64,000 nt of DNA from CAZWAP01 sp964632005 (GCA_964632005.1 CAZWAP010000002.1:56045-120044), one strand, 5' to 3'. Counted from the first letter of the stretch, positions 55,448 through 64,000 are shown. Notes: generated by a model not told the origin, from the sequence alone. A program made the numbers and translations.

Positions 55448-55999
55448 ATGGACTCACTTGTCCCGACAAAGGTATTCCTCACCAGAGGTGTCGGCCGACA
55501 CAGGTATCAGTTGAAGTCGTTTGAAGAGGCGCTCAGGCAAGCCGGTGTCGCTCAACAGAACCTTGTCCAGGTCTCCTCCATTTTGCCGCCGCAATGCAAG
55601 ATAATCAGCCGGGAGAAAGGCCTCCGGCAATTAAATCCGGGAGGGATATGCTACTCCGTTCTCGCCCGGGCCGACACCGACGAGCACGGCAGGCTGGTGG
55701 CCTCCGCCGTTGGAATCGCTGTTCCGAAAGATAAGCGGAAATGGGGCTATCTGAGCGAAGTACACGGGCACGGGATGAACCGCCAGGAGGCCGCCGACCT
55801 CGCTGAAGACCTCGCAGCAGAGATGCTCGGCACCACGCTGGGTCTTGAAGTCGATCCGAACCAGGCCTGGTCGGAAAAGGAGCAGGTGTATAAGGCCAGC
55901 GGGCTGATCATACGAACCTCCAACATCACGCAGACCGCTCGGGGCCAGAAGGGCCTGTGGACAACAACGGTCGCAATGGCAATGTTCTTATTCGATTGA
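55448..55999 (+). CDS. pdaD: Pyruvoyl-dependent arginine decarboxylase
   Basis: This 183-residue protein matches the archaeal/chlamydial PdaD type: KVFLTRGVGRHRYQLKSFEE then QVSSILPPQCKIIS. The Ser43-Ser44 bond is the self-cleavage point that turns Ser44 into the pyruvoyl group. GICYSVLARADTDEHGRLVA, GYLSEVHGHGMNR and RTSNITQTARGQKGLWTTTV follow. It converts arginine to agmatine. It is first in an operon with speB and a deoxyhypusine-synthase-like gene. Size is normal for the family (about 160-195). Confidence 0.95.
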   Translation: MDSLVPTKVFLTRGVGRHRYQLKSFEEALRQAGVAQQNLVQVSSILPPQCKIISREKGLRQLNPGGICYSVLARADTDEHGRLVASAVGIAVPKDKRKWGYLSEVHGHGMNRQEAADLAEDLAAEMLGTTLGLEVDPNQAWSEKEQVYKASGLIIRTSNITQTARGQKGLWTTTVAMAMFLFD

Positions 56000-56084
56000 A
56001 CACGGCACAGGGCTATCTTGAATCGCTCTGTTTTGTATGTTTCACATCGGAAACCGAGAAAGGAACATTACGGAGAGGCTCACG

Positions 56085-56948
56085 ATGGCGCGATTAGGCA
56101 GTTTCGGCTACTTACCCCCGGAATACTCCAGCTTAGAAGACTCCGCGATCGTAATCTTACCGGTGCCCTACGACCAGACAAGCACGTGGGTTAAGGGTGC
56201 CGACAAGGGCCCGGAGGCTATAATCGAGGCCTCTGGCAATATGGAGCTGTACGACATCGAGACCGATACAGAGGTCTACCTCAACGGCATCCACACCCCT
56301 GAGCCTGTTGGCCAAGGGCTCTATCCCGACGATATGGTTGAAGCGGTCCGCGAGAAAGTCCGCAAGTACATCGAGCTTCAGAAGTTTACCGTCGTTATTG
56401 GTGGGGAGCACTCCGTTGCCATTGGCGCTGTGGCCGCGCACCGTCAGGCGTATAGTGATCTTATGGTCCTGCAGCTGGACGCCCACGCCGACCTGAGAGA
56501 CGAGTACGAAGGATCAAAGTACAACCACGCGTGCGTTATGGCCAGAATCGGCGAGCTATGCCCGATCGTCCAGGTCGGGATCAGGAGTATGGACGTCTCC
56601 GAGAAAGACCAGCTCGACCCGGAGCACACCTTCTTCGCCGCCGATCTGCACAACCGCGTCGACTGGATCGAACAGGTCCTGGCGAAACTGGACGACAATG
56701 TCTATATCACTATTGATCTTGATGTCCTCGATCCTTCCATAATGCCCTCCACGGGTACCCCCGAACCCGGGGGGCTGATGTGGTATGAGCTGCTGGCGCT
56801 GCTGCGGGCGGTAAGCGAGTCCAAGCAGCTCGTCGGCTTTGACGTGGTCGAGTTATGCCCGAACGAGAGGAACAGGGCTCCCAACTTTACGGCCGCCAAA
56901 CTCGTTTACAAACTCCTTAGCTATAGATTCAGAGGTTCAAATGGATAA
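56085..56948 (+). CDS. speB: Agmatinase SpeB
   Basis: This is 287 residues from the ATG at 56085, with CGGAGAGG upstream. The arginase-family metal sites are all visible: GGEHS, LDAHADLRDEYEGSKYNHAC, and ITIDLDVLDPSIMPSTGTPE. Two Mn2+ ions would be bound. It hydrolyses agmatine to putrescine and urea, directly following the product of PdaD. The start of the next gene overlaps its end by eight bases. Agmatinase rather than formimidoylglutamase or arginase is favoured by the pdaD neighbour. Confidence 0.94.
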   Translation: MARLGSFGYLPPEYSSLEDSAIVILPVPYDQTSTWVKGADKGPEAIIEASGNMELYDIETDTEVYLNGIHTPEPVGQGLYPDDMVEAVREKVRKYIELQKFTVVIGGEHSVAIGAVAAHRQAYSDLMVLQLDAHADLRDEYEGSKYNHACVMARIGELCPIVQVGIRSMDVSEKDQLDPEHTFFAADLHNRVDWIEQVLAKLDDNVYITIDLDVLDPSIMPSTGTPEPGGLMWYELLALLRAVSESKQLVGFDVVELCPNERNRAPNFTAAKLVYKLLSYRFRGSNG

Positions 56949-57969
56949 GAAAGATCTCCTCAAAGAACCCATCGAGCATATCGACATAAAATCCTTTGAT
57001 CCGGGTCGGATCATCGACGCGATGCGCAAGATGTCCTTCTCGGCCAGGGACACCGCCAGGGCGGCCGACATATTCAACCAGATGATAAGCGAGAGGGACT
57101 GCACCATCATTCTTTGCATCGCCGGCAGCACCGGCGCAGCGGGCTGCACGCAGATATACGTCGATATGGTCAGGCACAATATGGTCGATGTCGTTGTCGC
57201 CTCCGGGGCGGCCATCGTAGATATGGACTTCTTCGAGGCGCTGGGTTTCCGGCACTACAAGGGCACTGCTCTAACGGACGATAAGAAACTCAGGCAGCTC
57301 TACATCGACAGAATCTACGACACCTATATCGACGAGGAACAGCTGCAGGTCTGCGACAACACCATAAAGCTCATCGCGGATTCTCTGCCTCCGGGAGTCT
57401 ATTCTTCGAGGGAGTTCATCGCCGAGATGGGCAAGTACCTGGTCGATAACGCGGTCAAGAAGGATTCGCTCGTGCAGGCTGCCTATGAGAACGACGTTCC
57501 CATATTCTGTCCGGCCTTTTCTGATTCCAGTGCCGGCTTCGGCCTGGTCAAGCACCAGGTGGAAAACCCGGACTCCCACGTCTGCATCGACTGCGTGAAG
57601 GATTTCAGGGAGTTGACCCGTATAAAGATGGAGTCGCCCGTTTCGGGGCTGTTTATGATCGGCGGCGGCGTGCCGAAAAACTTCGCCCAGGATACGGTCA
57701 TCTGTGCCGAGGTTCTCGGCACGCCCGTCGATATGCACAAGTACGCCGTGCAGATCACCGTTGCCGACGTCCGGGACGGGGCGTGCTCCGGCTCGACCCT
57801 CAGGGAGGCGTCGTCCTGGGGCAAGGTGGATGCCGGCTATGAGCAAATGGTCTTCGCCGAGGCTACCAGCGTGCTGCCGCTGATCGCGGGCTACGTCTAC
57901 CACAAGAAAGACTGGCAAAAAAGACGCCCCGGAAAATGGAGTACCATTTTCGAACCACGACCCTCGTAG
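56941..57969 (+). CDS. Deoxyhypusine synthase-like protein (possible homospermidine synthase)
   Basis: This 342-residue protein clearly belongs to the DHS family: MSFSARDTARAADIFNQMIS, LCIAGSTGAAGCTQIYVDMV, VVVASGAAIVDMDFFEALGF, SDSSAGFGLVKHQVEN, and LFMIGGGVPKNFAQDT. The catalytic Lys of DHS is retained at 295 in SSWGKVDAGYEQ. In archaea and eukaryotes DHS modifies eIF5A; bacteria lack that substrate, and bacterial homologues have been linked to polyamine (homospermidine-type) synthesis. Its overlap with speB, behind pdaD, supports use of putrescine made by the operon. The exact product is an inference. Confidence 0.9.
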   Translation: MDKKDLLKEPIEHIDIKSFDPGRIIDAMRKMSFSARDTARAADIFNQMISERDCTIILCIAGSTGAAGCTQIYVDMVRHNMVDVVVASGAAIVDMDFFEALGFRHYKGTALTDDKKLRQLYIDRIYDTYIDEEQLQVCDNTIKLIADSLPPGVYSSREFIAEMGKYLVDNAVKKDSLVQAAYENDVPIFCPAFSDSSAGFGLVKHQVENPDSHVCIDCVKDFRELTRIKMESPVSGLFMIGGGVPKNFAQDTVICAEVLGTPVDMHKYAVQITVADVRDGACSGSTLREASSWGKVDAGYEQMVFAEATSVLPLIAGYVYHKKDWQKRRPGKWSTIFEPRPS

Positions 57970-58105
57970 TCTGCGGGGAGTCGGGCAAAGTACGAAGTAA
58001 AGGGGCTTTACAACAGGTTCGCGAGGGTGGTATATCTTGGCATAATTGACCCGTCGAGGGCGGCAGGTGTCGGGCAAGCGTGGTCTTCTTCGAAAGGGCC
58101 GAGCG

Positions 58106-58735
58106 ATGCTGGAGGGTCGAACTGACAGAGTCATCTGGAACTTTGGAACCTGCGCGGTGATCGTTGCACACCCGGGCGACGAAACTCTCTGGGCCGGCGG
58201 CACAATTCTGATGCACCCCGAGAGCCGGTGGACGGTTCTCGCCCTCTGCCGGCCGAGTGACGAAGCTGTCGGCTCGCATTTCACCGAGGCGCTTGAGCAG
58301 TTGGGGGTGTCCGGCCGAATGGGCGAGCTCCCGAACACACCCACCTGCTCGACTCGGCCAGCTCGTGATATCCTGCAGGCAATCACCGCCCTGATTCCGC
58401 CGGGGCGTTTCGACCTGGTTATCACGCACGGAATCTTCGGCGAGTGCTCCCGGCACCCGAGGCACGAGGAGACGGCCCGGGCGGTTATGACGCTGCGTGA
58501 AAGCGGGCGGGTCTCCTGCGATGAATTGTGGATGTTCGCCTTCGAAGATGGCGGCGGCAAGTACCTGCCGCGCCCGAGCCGGGATGCCGACCTGCTCATC
58601 AGCCTGCCCAAGGAGATCTGGCAGCGAAAGTACGACATCATCACGGGGACGTACGGCTTTGCCGCCGATAGCATCGAGGCACAGACCACTCCTCGCCAGG
58701 AGGCTTTTTGGAAACTCGGCGTGAGAAAGAGATAG
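58106..58735 (+). CDS. LmbE/PIG-L family protein with altered catalytic motif
   Basis: This is 209 residues from the ATG at 58106. The start of the fold reads VIVAHPGDETLWAGGTILMH; the family motif is AHPDDE, so the first Asp (general base in MshB-type enzymes) is Gly here. The second metal-site motif near the middle is ECSRHPRHEETARAV with the expected His. PIG-L proteins are zinc-dependent N-deacetylases of GlcNAc-containing compounds. Loss of the Asp suggests changed or lost deacetylase activity. Position after the polyamine operon shows no clear functional link. Confidence 0.85.
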   Translation: MLEGRTDRVIWNFGTCAVIVAHPGDETLWAGGTILMHPESRWTVLALCRPSDEAVGSHFTEALEQLGVSGRMGELPNTPTCSTRPARDILQAITALIPPGRFDLVITHGIFGECSRHPRHEETARAVMTLRESGRVSCDELWMFAFEDGGGKYLPRPSRDADLLISLPKEIWQRKYDIITGTYGFAADSIEAQTTPRQEAFWKLGVRKR

Positions 58736-58858
58736 ACCGTACGTGCATCATTTTGCCCGCGACCGGCAGGTTTTCCGCTGCTTCCTCGGGAATTTCCAAA
58801 AGTTGTTGCAATTGGGCGGCCGGGGCGGTACTATGCCGCTCAACTGAGGTGGCGGTTC

Positions 58859-59155
58859 ATGGACCAGCCAGGCAAAAAACGCAGTAAAAGGCGGGGAAAA
58901 ACCGTCGATAGGGCCGTCAGCCGTTACATAGCCGGGCTCAGCGATGAGCACCGACTGCTGATCGTTCTCAAGAAAGAACTCTACGAGGGCAGCTGGGAAC
59001 CGATGCTCGACGACCTCCGCAATCGTCTGGCTGGTAAACCGTATATCTTCAAGCTGGTAAACAGAATAAAGGACGACATTGAGCGAATAGAAGAAATGAG
59101 GAAGTTCGAGGCTGACCACGACATCGATCTGGCCGAACTTGTTGAACTGAGCTAA
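58859..59155 (+). CDS. Small charged protein, unknown function
   Basis: This 98-residue protein has a very basic N-terminus (KKRSKRRGKTVDRAVSRY), followed by helices (DEHRLLIVLKKELYEGSWEP, MLDDLRNRLAGKPYIFKLV) and an acidic C-terminus (DHDIDLAELVELS). A GAGGTGG ribosome site supports translation. The basic head could contact nucleic acid. No family recognised. Confidence 0.6.
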   Translation: MDQPGKKRSKRRGKTVDRAVSRYIAGLSDEHRLLIVLKKELYEGSWEPMLDDLRNRLAGKPYIFKLVNRIKDDIERIEEMRKFEADHDIDLAELVELS

Positions 59156-59324
59156 ATCCGCCAGCTACCCCGGGGCTCGGCCGTCCCCCGGACCCGACTT
59201 CCGTCGTATCTGCCGGATAGACAGTAGAAATATCAGAACGGGCCTCTAAGCGGGACAGGCCCGAGATGCCCGCAAAACGCGTTGCGAGAAGGGCGATTCG
59301 TGCAATAAAAGGGAGGACAGGCTG

Positions 59325-60434
59325 ATGCTTGTAGATTCAAGGTTAAACCGCCTGCTGCTGACGTTGCTGCTGCTGTACCTGGCCGGGTGTGCCCCGCCTG
59401 CACATAGCCGCTCTCGATGGCTGGTCAGCCCCCCGTTGCTCAAGCACGCCGGCCTGGAGATAGTCTGGGACGACCAGCTGCCAATCAAAGAGCGTGAAAA
59501 CCTCGCCCGGCTTTCCCTTCTGGGCGATCAGATTCACGCCCTCTCAAGCCGAAACTACCTTGTTGCCCTCAATAGGGACACCGCCGAGAAGATATTTCAC
59601 GATGTGGTTGCCCCCCTTGGTTTCACCCTCGGGCAGCCGGTCCTTCTTCAGGACGAATTCCTCTGTGCCATCGGCAGCCAGCTCGTGGAGATAGACTCTT
59701 ATACCGGCCAGCGGCTTGCCACCTATGATGTAGACTACGGCATCGTCTGTCCACCTGCGGCCAACAGGCTTTACTTCTACCTGGCCGGCTCGGACCATCG
59801 AGTCCACGTACTTAGGCGCAAGGACGGAGTCGAGCTCTTCGAGGTCGCCGCTGACGACCACTCGGCCATCACTTCCGTGCTGGCTGACGACCAGCGCGTG
59901 ATATTCACCACCGACGATGGGAGTGTTGTGGGTATGGCACCCAACAGGTCGCGCCGCTTGTGGCAGTTCGATGCTGCAGGTCCTATCATCGGCCCGATCA
60001 CCCGCGAGGGAAATTCGCTGTTTTTTGCCTGCAGGAATATGGACCTCTACCGGGTGGAGATTTCCGATGACACGGCGGCAGAGCTCGTCTGGAAGTACCA
60101 GTTGCCCGGCCTGCCCGAACAACCGCTACGGCTGGGGCGGGACGCCGTCTACCAGTATGTTCGAAGCAAGGGCGTCCTCGCGGTGGATAAACAAACCGGC
60201 CGATTCCTCTGGGTCCTGCCCGACGGGCTGGAGCTGCTTGCGGAAGCCCAACACAAGGCGTACCTGATAACAGACAAGCCGACGCTCGTCGTTGTTGATA
60301 ATCTCGCCGGCAAAAAACTCTATTCGGTCAATTTCTCGAACGTTGACCGGTACGTCGCCAATACGGCAGACGAAAAAATATACGTCGCCGATAAGTTCGG
60401 CCGGATCGTGTGCATCCGGCCGGTCGCCAAGTAA
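59325..60434 (+). CDS. Lipoprotein with PQQ-type beta-propeller repeats
   Basis: This 369-residue protein has a lipoprotein signal (LLLLYLAGC, Cys22). The mature part is built of repeated WD/PQQ-like blades: LVALNRDTAEKIFHDVVAPL, LVEIDSYTGQRLATYDVDYG, VLRRKDGVELFEVAADDHS, LAVDKQTGRFLWVLPDGLEL, IYVADKFGRIVCIRPVAK. It resembles BamB-like or PQQ-binding-like propellers without catalytic residues, so it is probably a scaffold at the outer or inner membrane surface. It precedes purH by 48 bases with no evident functional link. AGGGAGGAC is the ribosome site. Confidence 0.8.
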   Translation: MLVDSRLNRLLLTLLLLYLAGCAPPAHSRSRWLVSPPLLKHAGLEIVWDDQLPIKERENLARLSLLGDQIHALSSRNYLVALNRDTAEKIFHDVVAPLGFTLGQPVLLQDEFLCAIGSQLVEIDSYTGQRLATYDVDYGIVCPPAANRLYFYLAGSDHRVHVLRRKDGVELFEVAADDHSAITSVLADDQRVIFTTDDGSVVGMAPNRSRRLWQFDAAGPIIGPITREGNSLFFACRNMDLYRVEISDDTAAELVWKYQLPGLPEQPLRLGRDAVYQYVRSKGVLAVDKQTGRFLWVLPDGLELLAEAQHKAYLITDKPTLVVVDNLAGKKLYSVNFSNVDRYVANTADEKIYVADKFGRIVCIRPVAK

Positions 60435-60482
60435 ATGGTTCTTTGTACGGTTGTTTGGTCTAAGGAAGGAGATGCATCTTAA

Positions 60483-62093
60483 ATGGACGTGAAAGTCAAG
60501 ACGGCATTGATCAGTGTGTCCGACAAGAGAGGGGTTGTTGAATTCGCCCGGAAGCTCAGTGAGATGGGAGTCAAGATCATCAGTACCGGCGGCACAGCCA
60601 GGAAACTCGCCGAAGCCGGGATAAACGTCACGGGCATCGAGTCGGTTACGGGCTTTCCCGAAATGATGGATGGAAGGGTCAAAACCCTCCACCCCAAGAT
60701 ACACGGTGCACTTCTGGCTATACGCGACAACTCCGACCATGCTGCGGCCCTGAAAGACCACGAGATCGAGCCGATCGACCTGGTCTGCGTAAACCTCTAT
60801 CCCTTCGAGCAAACCATTGCCAAGCCGGGCTGCACGCTCGAAGAGGCCATTGAGAATATCGATATTGGCGGGCCGAGCATGCTCCGGTCCGCAGCGAAGA
60901 ACCACAAATACGTGACCGTTGTTACCCAGCCCGACCAGTACGACAGGGTCATTGAGCAAATGCAAGAAAATGGCGGCGCCGTCAGTGGGGAACTCCGGGC
61001 CGATCTGGCGCGCGTCGCGTTTGGCCTGACCGCTGCCTACGACGCTGCAATATCAAGATACCTCAACGGCGTTGCCGGCCTCGAGTACCCGGAAAGAGTC
61101 TCCATCGCTTTGTCAAAGGCCTCTTCGCTACGATACGGGGAGAATCCGCATCAGACCGCCGCCTTCTACAGGCTCTCAGCGGCCCGCGAGACCTCCGTCT
61201 GCTCGGGGCGTCTGCTCGAGGGAGGCACAGCCATCAGCTTCAACAACCTGCTCGACACCAACGCCGCCTTCGAGCTGGTCAAGGAGTTTGATTCCCCGGC
61301 GGCCGTTGTCGTCAAGCACCTCAACCCCTGCGGCTGCGCCGTCGATGAAGACATCTGCGAGGCCTATCGAAAGGCTTACGAGGGGGATGTTGTCAGCGCT
61401 TTCGGCGGGATCGTCGCCCTCAACAGAAAGGTTGACGTCGAGCTGGCCCGGACGATTATGGAATCATACAGCCGGTTTGGAAAGGCACTGGGAGCGAGCG
61501 GCTTCTTCGCGGAGGTGGTCATCGCCCCGGAATTCGACGAGGAGGCCGTCGAGATCATCAGGACCCTCAAGAGCTGGGGAGATAGGGTTCGACTGATAGA
61601 AACCGGCCCCATCGATAGGACAAAGATCGATAGTGCCGAGTACGACGTCCGCTGCCTGGTTGGGGGGATGCTCCTGCAGAAGCGCGACCTGGTCGGCTGG
61701 GAGCAGGATGCTTTGACCTACCCCACCAAGACGAAACCCACCGATGAGCAGCTCGAAGATCTGAGAATAGCCTGGCTCGTCGCCAAGCACACCAAGAGCA
61801 ACACGATTGTCCTGGTCAAGGACCGCAGGGTGATCGGCGTCGGCGCAGGGCAGATGAACCGCGTTGAGTCGGGCCTTATTGCGTTCAAGCGCGCCGGCGA
61901 ACAGGCCCGTGGGGCCGCGATGGCCTCCGACGCCTTCTTCCCGTTCCCCGACAACGTCGTCAACGCCGCCAAGGCCGGCATAGCCGCAATCGTCCAGCCG
62001 GGCGGCTCCAAGAAAGACGACGAGGTCATCGCCGCAGCAGACGAGCACGGCATTGCGATGGTCTTTACCGGCAAGAGGCACTTCAAGCATTAG
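60483..62093 (+). CDS. purH: Bifunctional AICAR transformylase/IMP cyclohydrolase PurH
   Basis: This 536-residue enzyme has an N-terminal MGS-like cyclohydrolase domain (about 1-195: ALISVSDKRGVVEFARKLSE, ISTGGTARKLAEAG, GRVKTLHPKIHGALLA, NIDIGGPSMLRSAAKN). A C-terminal transformylase follows (SLRYGENPHQTAAFYR; FNNLLDTNAAFELVKEF; VVKHLNPCGCAV; IGVGAGQMNRVESGLIA; SDAFFPFPDNV). It makes the last two steps of IMP synthesis and also recycles AICAR from HisF/HisH. Length is normal. AAGGAAGGAGAT precedes the start. Confidence 0.97.
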   Translation: MDVKVKTALISVSDKRGVVEFARKLSEMGVKIISTGGTARKLAEAGINVTGIESVTGFPEMMDGRVKTLHPKIHGALLAIRDNSDHAAALKDHEIEPIDLVCVNLYPFEQTIAKPGCTLEEAIENIDIGGPSMLRSAAKNHKYVTVVTQPDQYDRVIEQMQENGGAVSGELRADLARVAFGLTAAYDAAISRYLNGVAGLEYPERVSIALSKASSLRYGENPHQTAAFYRLSAARETSVCSGRLLEGGTAISFNNLLDTNAAFELVKEFDSPAAVVVKHLNPCGCAVDEDICEAYRKAYEGDVVSAFGGIVALNRKVDVELARTIMESYSRFGKALGASGFFAEVVIAPEFDEEAVEIIRTLKSWGDRVRLIETGPIDRTKIDSAEYDVRCLVGGMLLQKRDLVGWEQDALTYPTKTKPTDEQLEDLRIAWLVAKHTKSNTIVLVKDRRVIGVGAGQMNRVESGLIAFKRAGEQARGAAMASDAFFPFPDNVVNAAKAGIAAIVQPGGSKKDDEVIAAADEHGIAMVFTGKRHFKH

Positions 62094-62236
62094 TGCTCCG
62101 ACTCACCCCGGTGCCGAGCATCAGACACGAAAAATTGCACAGATACAGCCGAATCCGAAGCGCGAGTATCGAGTTTCGGAGCAGGTTCAAGCAAAAAGGC
62201 CTCGCGCCTTTGCTAAATTCGGTGCCCCGCGACTCG

Positions 62237-63694
62237 TCAAATGTGCTCGACCTGTATCCCTGCAAGCTGGCAGTATGCCTTGAATGGGAGCTCGAGGTCG
62301 CCGTATATAAACAGCTGGTGGAAGCCTTTCGTGTCACGGCAGTCGGGCACACCGTCCAACTCAACCTCGAGAGAAGTACGGCAGCCGCCTGCGGGTGGGG
62401 TCTCGATGTTGCGGAGCACGCGGCCCGTGCCGAGAATGATTTTGCTCGGGCCCTGGAATTTCATAATGGTGATCTTTTGGCCGATCCGCCAGAGCACCTG
62501 CATAGAGACGCCCAGGTTTGACTCGGAGTGGCTGCGGAGGATGAAAGGTTCGGGGGGCTTGTCGAAGCCGTCGAGTCTGGTTGCGCACGTGCAGTGGGCG
62601 CCCATCAACGTATTGTTGACGGTGTTTGGGGCGGGGTCCTGCATAAACCCGGGCCGGTCGAAGAGAAGATTCGTCAGGCGGGTCGAGATAGCGGCGGTCC
62701 AGTCGGCCTCACAGGTGCCGAGCCCGCCCTCATCGCGCAGCCGGGAGAAAGCCATGCAGGGTGGGAAAATCTCACGACGCCTAACGGGCCCCAAGCAATC
62801 CATTGAGAAGCCCTGGCAGTTCTCGGCAGCCATAAGACGTCGACAGACCACGTAGTTTTTCGCGGCGTTGAGGATGTCCTTTTTTTTCGGTTCAACGATT
62901 TTCTTGGCGTTCTTCCTGTAGTAGTCGGCCATGGCTTTCACTTCGTCGCTTTCCTGAACTTTCTTTAGCTCTTCGAGGAAGCGTTGGCTGGGGATGTAGT
63001 GCAGCGTGGTGCCGATGACGTCGAGCTTGCGATCGTAGGCCTTGTCGCCCGCAACGATGCAGATGCGCGTGTTTTTCATTTCCCAGATAGCCTTAAGCAT
63101 CCGCAGACCGAATCTTAGCCAGTCGATCTCCTGCGTCGCGGCAACAAAGACGCCGGGGATATTCCGGTTTGCCTGAAGCTGTCCAGTAAAGGAAGTCCCC
63201 ATCGGGCTAAACACAATCGTCGGGATTTTGCCCCGTGTCTTGGCGATCTTGTTGGTCTGGCCCCAGGCATCGAAGCCGGGGTGGTGCAAGCACATGCAGA
63301 TAACAATGAGGCCGTCAGGGGGAACTTTGCTGAGGTTCTCAAGGAACATGTTGACCTTATTAGGATTGTGGAGCGGCTCGCTGACGACCTGCAGCTCGAC
63401 TTCAAACTTCTTGGCGGCAGCAGTGAGCACCTCGGTGTACTGGCGCTGGCGTGCCTTTATATCATAGGCTGCGCCAGGCCAACCCATCCAATATCGGTCG
63501 ACCTTCGGTCGCACGAACGCCACGCGGACCAGCGGCTTCTTGGCGGACTTAGGCTGAGCGGCGAACAGCGATGAAGCAAAGTCGAGCATTCCTATCTTTG
63601 AAGCCGTCGCCAGGGTGCCTGCGCCGGCCAAGAAATTACGACGATTCATCGAGAAAGGACTTCTGGATTGGGTACTGGTTTTGTCTGTTTTCAT
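62237..63694 (-). CDS. Tat-exported fucose/arabinose-isomerase-fold protein
   Basis: This 485-residue protein has a twin-arginine signal (MNRRNFLAGAGTLATAS, residues 16-32) and a mature domain that looks like the L-fucose/L-arabinose isomerase C-terminal-like fold (VRVAFVRPKVDRYWMGWPGA; GLIVICMCLHHPGFDAWGQT; TCEADWTAAISTRLTNLLFD; GAHCTCATRLDG). The E-x-D and His residues could bind a metal. Proteins of this sort are frequent in planctomycetes; the reaction is unproven and may be sugar isomerisation or binding. The ATG at 63694 has AAAGGGGA upstream; the Met at 63649 is a possible later start. Confidence 0.78.
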   Translation of the reverse strand: MKTDKTSTQSRSPFSMNRRNFLAGAGTLATASKIGMLDFASSLFAAQPKSAKKPLVRVAFVRPKVDRYWMGWPGAAYDIKARQRQYTEVLTAAAKKFEVELQVVSEPLHNPNKVNMFLENLSKVPPDGLIVICMCLHHPGFDAWGQTNKIAKTRGKIPTIVFSPMGTSFTGQLQANRNIPGVFVAATQEIDWLRFGLRMLKAIWEMKNTRICIVAGDKAYDRKLDVIGTTLHYIPSQRFLEELKKVQESDEVKAMADYYRKNAKKIVEPKKKDILNAAKNYVVCRRLMAAENCQGFSMDCLGPVRRREIFPPCMAFSRLRDEGGLGTCEADWTAAISTRLTNLLFDRPGFMQDPAPNTVNNTLMGAHCTCATRLDGFDKPPEPFILRSHSESNLGVSMQVLWRIGQKITIMKFQGPSKIILGTGRVLRNIETPPAGGCRTSLEVELDGVPDCRDTKGFHQLFIYGDLELPFKAYCQLAGIQVEHI

Positions 63695-63882
63695 TGTGAA
63701 TTCCCCTTTCTAAAAGTAACACTCCGAGCCGATAGTGCACGGACATTTGATTCGCGATTACCGATCTAAGCCCATAGTTGGTGCTCCTACATACGAGCCG
63801 CTCAATAATACCACAATGGGGGCCTCGCTTTCAATACGCCCGGTCCACGCGATTACCCGTTTTGGCGCGGGATGTGCAAAAG

Positions 63883-63942
63883 ACCTCCTTGTCGTTGCTG
63901 GAAGCCGTTTTTGGAATGTTATCCGGTACAAGACAAGGAGGT
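63883..63942 (+). promoter_or_regulatory. Shine-Dalgarno-sequestering hairpin in a 5' leader
   Basis: ACCTCCTTGTC (63883-63893) is the exact complement of GACAAGGAGGT (63932-63942), which includes the ribosome site of the next gene. The stem is 11 bp with a 38-base loop. Folding would hide the entire AGGAGG core, so it could act as a riboswitch expression platform, RNA thermometer or similar control. Confidence 0.6.
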
Positions 63943-63949
63943 ATAAAAA

Positions 63950-64000
63950 ATGATACGTAAAGATTTTATACTAAGCCAAGCCAGGAATCTACTGTCCGAA
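63950..64000 (+). CDS. Start of an unidentified gene (truncated by window edge)
   Basis: ATG at 63950 follows AAGGAGG at 7-8 bases spacing. Only 17 codons are visible (MIRKDFILSQARNLLSE), too few to identify. The strong ribosome site and the hairpin that masks it argue for a real, translationally controlled gene. Confidence 0.6.
   Translation, partial: MIRKDFILSQARNLLSE

Overview
This 64 kb window looks like chromosomal DNA of a Gram-negative bacterium, most likely a planctomycete of the Phycisphaerae/Sedimentisphaerales type. The lineage call is an inference. It rests on the combination of ECF sigma/anti-sigma pairs, a pseudopilin-like H-X-DG domain, twin-arginine-exported carbohydrate proteins (Gfo/Idh/MocA, GH106-like, GH130), a PQQ-type propeller lipoprotein and lineage-typical small orphans. 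There is no rRNA, tRNA, CRISPR array, prophage or insertion sequence that I can support. The sequence is moderately GC-rich and densely coding.

Region 1 (1-16 kb) is a flagellar island. Reading left, a sigma-54 promoter drives flgD and flgE (truncated by the window edge). Reading right, a lone sigma-54 activator is followed by a second sigma-54 promoter and a colinear run of about 12 kb: a TPR protein with a secretin-N-like segment, a secreted TPR protein, a second sigma-54 activator, fliL, fliM, fliN, flhA, a small membrane protein, fliA (sigma-28), two small orphans and two lipoproteins. A FlgM-like anti-sigma-28 gene follows with its own sigma-28-like promoter. This fits the classical hierarchy sigma-54 -> basal body + FliA -> sigma-28/FlgM, but the island carries several unexplained envelope proteins and lacks flhB, fliPQR, flhF and flhG here.

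Region 2 (16-38 kb) is mixed: an HPP membrane protein, a zinc ribbon, a Na+/solute symporter, ClpB, a membrane SGNH protein, a GH106-like hydrolase, hisH-hisF, glmS, a Tat-exported oxidoreductase, a polytopic orphan, a GH130 phosphorylase and an MsbA-like ABC exporter with an apparent PDZ domain in its first external loop.

Region 3 (38-54 kb) is rich in signalling: an MBL hydrolase, a hybrid histidine kinase with a CxxCH sensor domain plus its Hpt partner, and three ECF sigma/anti-sigma pairs. One of the anti-sigma factors is fused to a pseudopilin-like domain. Another pair heads a YbjQ-NfeD-SPFH membrane operon whose SPFH gene is frameshifted at a run of eight Gs. ymdB-rny and yebC lie between them.

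Region 4 (54-64 kb) holds an orphan radical SAM protein of the UDG-linked family, a compact pdaD-speB-deoxyhypusine-synthase-like polyamine operon with a good sigma-70 promoter, a PIG-L family protein lacking the usual catalytic Asp, a lipoprotein, purH, a Tat-exported fucose-isomerase-like protein, and the first 17 codons of a gene whose Shine-Dalgarno sits in a perfect 11-bp inverted repeat.
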